Shown piece by piece: positions 24,717 to 35,400 of a stretch of DNA of 64,000 nucleotides. The DNA comes from Emydura subglobosa. Lineage: Eukaryota; Chordata; Testudines; Chelidae. The stretch spans positions 310,001 through 374,000 of the forward strand of contig ML679991.1 of the NCBI GenBank assembly GCA_007922225.1, in the 5' to 3' direction. How positions within the stretch are numbered: position 1 is the first letter of the stretch; every line of letters starts with the position of its first letter. The notes beneath the pieces were generated by a model that saw only the letters and a list, made by a program, of their open reading frames with translations, did no database searches and was not told the DNA's origin. The position numbers were made by a program, and so were the translations under genes.

Positions 24717-24803
24717 TCCAGATCCTCAGCAGTATTTAGGTGCCTAACTCCCATGGGAATCAACGGAGATTAGGCACCTAAATATCTTTGAGGATCTGGG
24801 TCT
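24717..24803. repeat. near-perfect palindromic MITE
   Basis: CCAGATCCTCAGCAGTATTT faces AAATATCTTTGAGGATCTGG, with TAGGTGCCTAA and TTAGGCACCTA inside. It resembles the small palindromic MITEs widespread in crocodilians and turtles (from memory). Confidence 0.7.
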
Positions 24804-25506
24804 TTGTAGACCAAGTTAAGTTACTCATTCTGTCTTTGATCAGACCCTGGTTGTTCCTCAAGGAGCCCCCACCCCTGCTTACACAGATACTGGAGAAGAG
24901 GTATAGGGCTTCAGCTCCCCCCAAATTATTCTCTTCTGGCTCATGTTGGACCTTTTAATCAGAGCATAGTAACAAAGGACTATTTTAGGCTTCCCCTAGA
25001 AACGGAGGGCACCTTCTGATCTATAGAGTGGGCTGTGAGATGAGGTCTTGGCCAGTCCAGATTACTTCAACAGGGGAAGGGTCAGGAGGGCTGGTTGGCT
25101 CATGGGAAGGGAATACAAAGCCTTTCCCCTCCATGGCAGAGTTACGATCCGGCCCTATGTTGCGGAGTGGGGGGGAATGGCTGGTGGGGGGGCGGTGAAA
25201 TCAATGGGCACAGAGCTTTTCACCTATAGGGCACAAGTCCCATGGCAGCATTAACGGTAAGTAGTTAGTCTCTCTGTTCATTGGTCACCACGTGAAATGA
25301 GCCGGGTATTCAGTCAGTCTGGGTGACCAAATTCCCTGCAATCGACCCACATCAGACGGCAATTGAGTGGGCCACAGAGACAAGACCCCCAGACATGAAG
25401 TCCTCTTTCTCTTCTAAGGGTCACCTCTGTCGTGGTGTTGGCCGGGGCAGCGTGGGAGGCTTGCGCTGCCCACGCTGTACCTACCTTGTGAAGGTCAGCT
25501 CCCCCC

Positions 25507-25626
25507 TAGGGTTGCCAGCTTTGGCTGGACGTATCCCTGGAGTTTCATCGCATGACATATCTTTAATTAAAGATGAACCTTTAATTCTTGGAGTGTCCCG
25601 GGCAATCCTGGAGGGTTGGCAACCCT
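25507..25626. mobile_element. short palindromic MITE
   Basis: Inverted ends AGGGTTGCCAGC and GGTTGGCAACCCT with a central TTTAATTAAAGATG palindrome. A clear target duplication is not visible. Confidence 0.6.
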
Positions 25627-27875
25627 GCAGGCTGCTGCCCTGCTGCGATGCACGCTCCCTGCCTGAGAGCAGAGCAGAAGGAGAATCTCTTCGGTTTGGA
25701 GTGTGCGGGTGCTGCTCTGCTCCGTCTGGCTGCAGGTGGGGGGCAGCGGAAGAGAAAGGGAGGGCCAGGCAGAGAGAGCAAGAGGAAGAGGACACTGCAA
25801 CCTACTTGAATAATTGATAGTGCAGGGAGGGGGAGGCGTATGCGGGAGCAGCTGGGCTCCCTGTGTCTCCATCCGCTCACCAGCCGGGGATGAGAGAGCC
25901 CATCTCAGGTAGGGGAGCTCAGCTGCTTTGCAATCTCTTCTCTCCTGCAATGCCAATTAGCCGTGTTTTGTGAGCCGGAGGGGAGGGCAGGGCAAGTGCT
26001 GACACTGCTACCCTCTCCCGCCGGCCCTGTGCAGGGAAGGGAGTTTCAGATCCATGCGGGGAGCTGGCTCTGGGTTATTTCATAAAGAAATCATGCTGTA
26101 ATGCAGTGCGCAGGGGAGAGGCAGGGAGGCCAGAGGCACAGAACGGGGGGGGGGGAGGGGGGCAGGCTACATGGAGAGTGGGTGAGGCAGAGACATGGGC
26201 GGGGGAAGGGGCTTCAAGTGGGTTGTTTGAGGGATCTCACCCATATCCTGCCAACCTCCTGGCATCAGATCTTGAGCCCAGATGGCCCGTGGGAGGTGCC
26301 ATCTGTGTGCACCTGGCACCGGACCTGGGGACTATGGGCGTCGGTGTGCATGCCTGCGTTCACGCGGACATGCTTGGGTGCACCGGTGGGTGCAGATGTG
26401 CTCTGATGTCTTACTGTGGGCAGGGGGTTGCACCTGGGAAGCTGTCTGATGGTTTATTAATGCTGCACAGTGTGAATAAGTACAGGGGGAGACGGTGTCT
26501 GTGCGGATTAATTGACAGTCTAAGGGGTTGCTGTGTTTGTGTGGCTGCCTGTGCCTGGGTGTAGCTGTGCAGGCATTTCCTTCTGCGAGCTAATGCCTCC
26601 TGTCAGATGCTCTTACAGGGACTGGATGAATAGACAGATGGAGCTGAGCTCCGTAAATTCACACCGTTCCAGTTCAAACCTAACCCTACCCAGGATGAAT
26701 GACCTACCACACTGACCACTGCATCCTGAGACCTGCACGTGGACGCTGTTGAATGCAGGCACCCCTGCGGTCTGGTGGCATTGCTGTGTTTGGTGTGTTC
26801 CCACGGGCAGTCCTTGGCTGGAGTGCAAGTTGAGGGCAGCAGTTGTCGAGAGGGGCTGTGGATTAGCAGTGTGCTGAGGGGCAGCCAGTGCCAGCAAGGG
26901 AGTTGTGACTCGCCTGCCTGTTGAAGTGATGCTTGTTGGAGGAGGGAGGCTGTTTGTAACTAATCGGTGAGCTGAGGCCCTGGGGACACTGAGCTGTGGA
27001 GGGAGCTGGTTTGCAGTTGTATATTGCAGTTGTATATTGTGTACTTGGGTCCTGTGGAGTTGTGATGTGGTGGAATGAAAGCCAGGCCTAACATACCTGG
27101 AGAACTAGTAACAATGGGGCTGTAATTCCCACTACCCTGAGAGACTTCTCCTCAGAGTACCAGACCCGTCTCCTTCACCGGTCCACATTTCATTTTCCCA
27201 GATGTTCCCTCTTTGTCCGAGTTTAGCTAATCTCCCCTTTCCCTTCCCCCACAATTCCCATCTTGTGAACACACAGTCCCTCTAATTCCCCAGCAATGCA
27301 GATGGAGCATGTTCTCCCCAGGAGCTGAAATTGGAGGGGGTGTTTGAATGTACAGGGGCGGGGCAGTTGGAAAACAGCTCGATAGGCAACACTGCTAACT
27401 AGTTGAGCACTGAGGAGGGGAGAAGGGGGAGTTCAGATGCACACCTCCCCCCCCCCCTCCGCCCCATGTGTGTAGGGAAATCCAGAGACAGCGAGCGTAG
27501 CCGCAATCTGTTCTTGGTCCTAAAGCTTCCAGCCATCCTGTGCAGCTCCTCACTGTAGCAGGTGGTGCCTCAGGCTCGGCTCTGGTGCGCTGGGAAGGCA
27601 CACTAGCTAGCTTTCACCCCTTGGTTTGTCCCCTCTTCTCCGTACGTCCCCAGCATTACGAAATGGAAGTTGCTTGTGGGGGGACTGTGCTTGCCCTGGC
27701 CGAAGATGCAGAGCCAGGTCTCTCGCAGCTCCATTGGCCTTTCATCAACAGAACTTCCTGGAGGCACTAGAACAACATTCCCGCACTGATGCCCCCAACA
27801 GGGAGCGTTATACTACTCTCCCTCCTTTGCCTTCTTTCTGTTCCACCTGTATCTTATATTTCCTGTTGTCTACAG
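25627..27875. other. GC-richer upstream block, no exon identified
   Basis: Purine/GC-rich from about 25690 to 26200, with a G-run at 26147-26163 and a C-run at 27447-27456. It could carry an upstream promoter or 5' UTR exon of the RAP1GAP-like gene, but nothing in it proves this. Confidence 0.3.
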
Positions 27876-28094
27876 CCGTGGTTTCCAGCCTGTGGTCCGT
27901 GGATCCCTGGGGGTCCATAGACGATGTCTAAGGGATCTGCGAAAGGTTGTCGCTACCATAGAACAGTGCCTTTCAACCTGTGCTCCACGGGTCTCTGGGA
28001 GTCTGCAGCCTATGCTGAAGATTTCCAAAGGGGTCTGCACCTCCATGCAAAATTTTGTAGGGGTCCACAAATAACAAAAGGTTGAAAGCCCCTG
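27876..28094. mobile_element. hAT-like MITE upstream of the gene
   Basis: Left end CCGTGGTTTCCAGCCTGTGG; right end inverted CAGGGGCTTTCAACCTTTTG. Both are variants of the CAGTGGTTCTCAACC terminus. Flanking 8-mers GTCTACAG and ATCTGTAG differ only by transitions. Two internal segments resemble each other. Confidence 0.65.
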
Positions 28095-28114
28095 ATCTGT
28101 AGTACATGCAGCCA

Positions 28115-28224
28115 TACTCAGTCTGTCTCTCCTACCTTCTGGTTTTCTCTGCCCCTTTCTACCTCTCTGCTCCTTTCTTTTCTTCCCTGCTCCTCTTTCT
28201 GTCTCCATTTGTCTCCCTTTTCGT

Positions 28225-28255
<31 letters not shown>

Positions 28256-28292
28256 TCTCACTCGTTGCTTTCTCTCTTTCTCTTTCTCCTCC
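28115..28292 (+). repeat. polypyrimidine tract
   Basis: A nearly continuous C/T-rich run with CTCTCTCTGT repeats upstream of the gene. It follows the hAT MITE at 27876-28094. Confidence 0.7.
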
Positions 28293-28949
28293 AGTGATTA
28301 AAGTAGTTCAAGATCAGACAGGGAGCTCACCAGCTGGAGTGGCTGCTGTTGCAGATCTCGATGTTATGTGGTGATAGAGCATTACATCATCTTATGGCGA
28401 GGGGAAGAGATGGGGGGCAGAGAGGAAATGTATTTGAAAGGGCTCCAACTACCCAAGCAGCAGGGCCACAGATAGGTAAACACAACCATGTGTGTATGTC
28501 TGCAGTGGGGAGGCTAGCACCCCCAACCCAATCTCTGCCAGGCTGGAGAATCCGTACTGATGTGAAAGAAAGAAATGTGGAAAGGCCTTGGGGATTCGGT
28601 CCCCTCAAAGGTGTGAAATGCCCCAGGCAATAGCACGCACATTGCAACAGCAAGACATTTCACAAGAGAGATTTCATGCCAAGTCTCTGCATTATGTATT
28701 ATTTACTGTCCGGGGGGTGGAGCTCGAAGGGGTTGGTATCGCCTTCCCCTTCCTGTGTAGGCAATGGAGGCGGTAGGGGATTGCTCCCCTCTTCCTGTAG
28801 GGTGTGGGAAGCTGGCTGGGGGACAGATCTGACTTCAAGGGGGGAAAGTAAATAGCAGATTCTTCTTCTTCCCCGGTCAGGTTCTGTTGCTACTTCACCC
28901 ACTGGCAGAAAATAATGGAACCCCTGAAACTCCTCAGCCAATCATCAGC

Positions 28950-29381
28950 CCCCCTCACCCCCTAACTCCCACCTGAGATTCCTCGGCCTGGTGCTGGGAG
29001 AGCCACGTCCCCATGGCGTGGAGAAGGCACTGTACCCCCGCCTGACGCTAACTTCTGCTCTCTCCCTGCCTCCTGTTTCTCCACCTCCCAGCGTCTCTTT
29101 GCCACTCTCTGCCGCTCTCTTGCTCACAGGGCGTCCCGCAGTGTCTCCCCGGGAGCTTCCTGCCCTTGTACGGCTCATGCCCGGCCCTGGCTGTGAGCAG
29201 CTCTTTTCCTTCTCTCAATTGAAGTGTGTCTCGGGAAAGAGAAACAGGTGGGGGTTGGGGCTTGAGGGGGGGCAGAGGAGGCAGCCCGTGCTCGCCGGAG
29301 CCGGGGAGCTGAGTCTGTGCCCTGCTGCACGCTGAGACGGGAGGAGAGGAAGCTCGTGAGCAGGCGAGCGAGGAGTAGAGA
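28950..29381 (+). promoter_or_regulatory. candidate 5' UTR / proximal promoter of the RAP1GAP-like gene
   Basis: DNA directly upstream of the initiator ATG is GC-richer than the flanks and lacks recognisable repeats. There is no clear TATA box and no provable splice acceptor, so whether it is 5' UTR or promoter is inferred from position only. Confidence 0.25.
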
Positions 29382-29425
29382 ATGTTTTCTCGGAAGCGCA
29401 GTTTCACCTTCGGCGCCTGTGGAGG
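29382..29425 (+). CDS. RAP1GAP: RAP1GAP-like exon 1 (start codon)
   Basis: Encodes [15 protein letters not shown] (the last codon is split), matching the conserved RKRSFTFGA start shared by RAP1GAP isoforms. An in-frame TAG lies two codons upstream at 29376-29378, so this ATG is the true start of this isoform. Position -3 is A. The donor is GTATGT, phase 2. Upstream exons with alternative N-termini could exist but none was recognised. Confidence 0.88.
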
Positions 29426-32400
29426 GTATGTACATGTACCGGCCCGTGGCTCCCCCTCACGGGCCTTGCACGACGCAGCCTCGTCCTGCTGCAACCCGGG
29501 GCCAAGCTGTGGGAATGGGTTAAAACGGGAGGGAAACCTCCAGGGTAGTTCACATGTACACCTCCGCTCCATAACTCCAGCCTCATCTCCATCCTGCTGA
29601 TCCTGGGACAATTTCCACTCCTTTCTCCAGGAGGGAGAGGACTTTCCCCGGCCTGTGTGGAGCGTGAGCTGGGCTGGGGGACTGGCGGATTGTTTCCTTT
29701 AGGATGAGCTCTCCTCCAAAGGCTGAGACTTCAGTTTCTTCCCTTCCCACCCCGCTCCCTCAGAAGGAGATGCATTTCTCCAGTCCTGATGATTCTGGAG
29801 AGGGCGATGGGTGTTTGAGGACAGGTGCGTTTTCCTCAGGACTTCTCCTTCCAGAGCAGAACGGTGTAACTCCTGGTGTGCTTGAAAATCAGCGCAGGGG
29901 AGCACCTAGGTGTGGACCAAATGACAGGGCTTGGAATGAGAGTTTAGCCTGTGGCCAGGTGACTGACAGGCCTTCTCTCTCTCTCTTCCTGAGCCACAAG
30001 GAGGAGAGGCATTTAGAGGAAATCCTCGGCGAAGAAGGAGGACTAACATGGCCACCAGCTAGAGAGTTAGCCTTACCGGTGGCAGCTGCTCACTCTCACG
30101 GTCTCTGCCTCTGTCTTGCTCTCTCTCCCTTTGGAGTTCAGGGATCGGTCTGTGACGCAGTGTGGGGAATGCAAAGCTGCAGCTCCTACCTGCTCCGGTG
30201 GTGTGATTAGGACAGGGTCACGAGTACAACGAGTTGAATTGTCCGCACCAAACCCCCAAAGGGCAGGAGTGGCAGAAGTGGGCTCTGGAGAAACCCAGGA
30301 CTGCAATAGGAGGGGCTGCTGCATGTCAAGACAAATGATTCTCAGCAAACGTTTCATCTGATCGCTGGAGACCTATTTTCTGCAGACAGATTCCGACTCC
30401 GAGGAATTGGGTGATTCTTCTAAACATTTCAGGGATACGTTCTGTGAGCATACCTCCGCCCAAGGGTCACTTCCCATCTACGGCCCTAGCTATTCCATTC
30501 AGTTATCTGTACTTTGCTATTCGTGGTCATGTGATTCGTCCTTACGTCACATGGCATTGTTCTGCTCCTGGGTTGGACTGCTAACCCCATGAAGAGCCAC
30601 ACGCACCCTCCACCCATGAGAATAGTTTCATGAGGATTCGGATACTTTCCCTTCCAGAGAGCAAGAAATCACGGCTAGGAACGTGTGGCCTCTGTCAAAG
30701 TGAATGTGCAGGTTTTATTTTCAGGGTGGAGAAGCACTGGCAGAACATATGTGGAGATGGATAGCTGAGAGGCCTGTAAAGCATCTTCCACAGCATTTCA
30801 GGGCTGAGTGTGCAGGTTAGGATTGCCTAGCTACTTTTTGATTTAAAAGGTAAACAGTGGATAGTGAGAATAATTCCCGGGCTGGGTTCCCTGTGGAGAC
30901 CCCAGACTGTTTTTCTGTTTAAAGGTAATACAACTGTATGGTTAAGATACTCTTCTGCATAAAGAAATACTTTTAAAAAGTGGCATGAGCTTAAACAGTT
31001 CTCAGTAAGTTTTGGTATCGCATTGAATTTCCTCCCCTGACCCTCTGCTAGTCCCTTGTGGCCATTTCAGGTCAATGAAGTTCAAAATTTCTCTTTTCTC
31101 TTTCCCAGCCCAGTTTCCATTGTGGCTTTGATTGCCCTGTCTGTGACACTTTGTCCTTCCTTGACAGAAGAATGTGTGGCTTGTTCTCCTACAAACACAT
31201 ATGCAGAGAAATGGGCCTTCCCTGTGGACCTGCTTTAAATTTGTTTAAAAAGTTTAAGACCCATTTTTGTCATTTTCTGATTTATTTTTTAATTCTCCCT
31301 GCCCATCCACAATGTGTTTGTTACAATTAGAGTGTTGCCAACCCTGGCACCAAATTTATAGTGAGGTAGGTAATTTTGCAGCAGGAGCTCTCACTAGAGG
31401 GTCCAGCCAAGACTGGGGCCACATTGTGCTAGGCATTGTCCATTCACACAGTAAGAGAGAGTCCCTGGCCCCGAGAGCTTGCAGCTGAGTGCAAAGCAGG
31501 GTAGTGAGTTTGTGATGTGGGAGCCGGAACTGGGACTCAGCCAGATTCATCTCATGGAGGGTTTAGATGGGAACAACTTTTAATCCCTGTGAAGCAGGGA
31601 AGTATTCACATTGGTATCTGCAGGTGAAAAGCTCTATAGTACGTTACAAAGGACTGAAGCGTTCAGTCCCACAAAAGCACTCACATTGCACCTTTGAGAA
31701 TGAGGCTTCTTTCTCGAAAGATGAGTTTATTAAATGAAATTCTGAGCTCCTTTGGAGTCATCTGCTCTCTGGACACACCGTGTAAATCTCCCACACTCTG
31801 CTGCCAGTCTCAGACCCACTCTGTTTGCCTGGACCTCTTCTTAAAGGAGCAGCTCCCATTAACGAAGTACAAATAACAAAAATTCAACCTCCCCCCCTGC
31901 CCTCGAATATTAACACAACATCCAAATTAAGTAATAAATACAGCGTTTTACATCTTGACACGCCAACAATTATTCCAGGCTCTGAGACTGACTTTTACAC
32001 TGTTTTACTCCATATGGGGCATTAACAGGGTTTCAACCTTCAGGTGCACAACACAGATCTCCTCTACTTCAGCTGTAGGAGTAACTGACGGGGGACACAT
32101 GCTGTTATCCTCCACATGGATCAGCCCACACAGTCAGACACCAAACACACACTGCCAGTGGGTCACACCGGTATTCGTGAGACACCAGTGGAACGTGGGG
32201 CATCAGGATTCTTGGCCCTTAGAGCTGATTGTGGGCTGGTGGTTACAGAGAAATGTAACAACAAACACCACCCCGGTTTGGGTCGTCTGTGGGGTCTGAG
32301 CGGATGTTAAAGCATGAGCCATGTAGAGATCTCAGCTTGCAAGCAGCTGGAGAGTCCTAAACCTCGATGTGTGGTTTCGCTGCTAGAGGGGGACACAGAG

Positions 32401-35400
32401 CCATAGTGTGTTAGCGTGAGTTATAGCAGGACTTACTTCTGCATGTCCCTTGTACGACAGAGTGGACAAGACCTGTCTGTGTTACATAGAGTTCCCGGCT
32501 CTGCCTGTAAATGGCCCTGTGCAGCCTCTGTCACCTGTGAAATAATAGTTCTCCTCCCCACCAGCTTTGGCCTTTCACAGGGGTTGTGTAGGGCACAGAA
32601 ATACTAACAGCCTCCAGTAAGAGTGCTGGGGCCAAACCTTCGAGCTGCTATCAGCTGGGTTTGCAGTGCGAAGCGTTGTTACGGTCGCCGTTTGCGTTTT
32701 CTCCCCCCAGATTGCATGGAGGCTGCAGCTGTTCATGTCATCACAAGGCAGCCTGTAGCAGGGCCAAAATCATGACACATTTGTGACATTTGGCCATGCT
32801 GCAGGCAGACAACCCTCCTCTGCCATGCCCACCTCCTTAGCAGGGATACTTCTGACCCCTGCCTTTCTTCTGCAGGGTGGACAAGTTCTTTGCTTGCCCT
32901 GGCTCGGGCATATTCCCAGCCCTGGTCTGGCAGCAAGGCTGTAGCAAGTGGGTCTGTCTTTAGGTTCTGATTTCAGTGTCTCTAGGGGCTTTTAGCCCTT
33001 CAGATACTGAGCAGTCATGAGGTGGCTGATTCCTGGGAATCTGACAGTTTGTAATAGTTCAGAGGCTGGTTCTCATCCCGGAGTGGGTCCCAACCACCCC
33101 CGCCCCCCGTTGGAAATCCTCCTCTGGTTCCCAGCGTTTGTTCCGTCTAGGAGCTGCCTCTCCTGTCGCTGCAATCCAGCCATTGGATCAGGGGCGTGGC
33201 GCAGGGAGGTGGTTTGGCCGAGCACATACATCCACAGAGCTCGGGAAGGGCCTGCTCAGGGAGCTGGTGCAGGTGAGCAGAGAGAGGGGACCAGTGGCAG
33301 GGAGTGGGGGTTGGGCACATCTGAGAGGGTTGCCGCAGGTCAGTGAGCCGTGAGGAGTTCAGATCTCCTGCTGGGTGGCGAAGGAGGGATCAGCAGCTGT
33401 GTGGAGGGAGGCCAGGGCACTTTTTGGGAGGGACTGCATATGGGTATCGGCATCCTGAGTGCTACAAGGGTTAACGGGGATTGTCTCCCTTCAGGAGATC
33501 TGATGAGGTGGAGCGCTGCATCACTGACATCCTAGACTCTCCCGCCCAGGAGCCCCAGACCGCACTTCCCCCTGCTGCTCACAATAAGGTAAGGAGCCGC
33601 ATCCTCTCTGTCCAGAGCATCCGGGGACAGGGGAGAGAGGCAGGCAATGTGCACTAGAACAGCAGGCGTGTGTGTACTGCGGCACAGACGTGTGTTTCTC
33701 AGTGGGGTGCCCTGAAAACTGGTCCATCTTAACCAGTTTAACTTCCCATCTCTTGACAGAACAGAGCACGTTATGGCCCATTTGATGCGACTAATGGTCC
33801 ATCTAGTCCAGAATCCTGGCTCGTCCGGTACCACATCAGGCTGCTATTCTGCCTTTAACTGTTCACGGTGAAAACAATGCACCTGGCCAGTTGTTCTGTA
33901 CTGTGCCATCCATGTAGGGAGAGAGATTCCTTCCTGACTTCAGCAGATGAATAATTTCTGCCTTGAAGCATGAGGACCCTTGTGATCTTTGTCAGAGCTG
34001 GTGTTACTGCAGATGACATTTTCACTGGGAGAAATGTCAGCTCTCTTTCTGTGTCACCCTTTTCTCTTCACAGACTGTGGACTTGTTTGAAATGATTGAA
34101 AAAATGCAGGTGAGGAGCAGTTATTCCATCACAGTTTGGAATCCTGAATTTCTGGTAACCGGTCATTGTCAGATCCTGTTCCAGTCCTGTCCCTGTACCT
34201 CCATTGCTGCTTCACTTGTGCCCTTCAATCCTGACCAGCAGGCTCTTCTCTCCCAGACTTGGCCTCCATGCTCCCAACCCCCTCTGGCTCCCTGGTAGTG
34301 GGGCTTCACTGGCACCTCCCTCTGATTCAGGGGCTCAAACAGAATGAGGGGGGCACCCAAGGTCAATTAAGTGCAAAGACGTGTCCTTTAGAGAACATTA
34401 AGGGTGCAGAGTTCAGCCATCCAACGTCAGCAAATGCCAAAGTTAATGTGAAAGCGTAACTCTGCTCCTTTTGTGTTTTTAAGGCTGGTCATTGTCCTTC
34501 ATTGGGATAGTCTCTCAGGGTAGCTGTGGTAGAAGGTTGTCTCTTGGGAAACGGCTTTACTCGATGGTAGCGAATAGTAATGACTGCTGCTTCACTGATG
34601 CAGCATTAGCACCGATTTAGCTCGGGCCACATAGTTGACTGGTGCGTAACCAGTTGTTAATTACCGTGGGCCAGATCTTAAACGGAGGTAAGTCGGCATA
34701 GCTCTGAAGACTTTGCTGTCGTGCAGAAATAGGTTGTTCCGTGGCATGAGTGTGTCGTTAAAACAATGACATCCAGTTGTTCTCTATCCTTATGTAGCAA
34801 TGTAATTACTGCGGGTTTCACATCTGAGCTGTCTCCAGAGTACCTGAATGTAGTGCTGATGCTATTTGCTCTGAGTATTCCAAGTACTCTCTTTAAAACA
34901 TTGCTAAACTGCTTCTGAAAGGCTAGACTGATGCCAGGCCCACATGGCCACGCTCCCAGAGTCAGCCTGCCAGCCCCCTGCACAGCTGTATAAGACTTGC
35001 CTGGATCCCAATGAGAAGTTGTGTGCAGTAACTATATCTATACATCTCTGAGCTGTAAGGGGCAGATTCTACCACCTTTGTGCGTAACGAGTTGTATCTT
35101 ACTCTGGGAGCAGCGTTACTGGGATTATTTGCAGAGTAAGGAATGAACTCAGTGTGAGTAAAAACAGCAAAATCTGACCTTCAGCTATCAGCACTTTTCT
35201 AAACGGAAAAGTACAAGTTAAATTGGAAACGAATTGTTCCATAAACTGACGTAATGTCTATGGTGTTTCCAGGTGCAAAGTACTGAGCTGTATTAAGTAA
35301 TAATAGTGTATTATTGATAGTGGCCGGGATCCAGAGAGGGACATAGACATTGTAATGCCAAGGGCTTGTCTACACTTACAGCACTGCAGCAGCGCAGCTG

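Noticed and set aside
29704..30210. 168-codon open frame in intron 1, preceded by TTTCCTTTAG
   Set aside because: No recognisable protein, no matching donor in frame, and exon 1 to exon 2 already join in phase.
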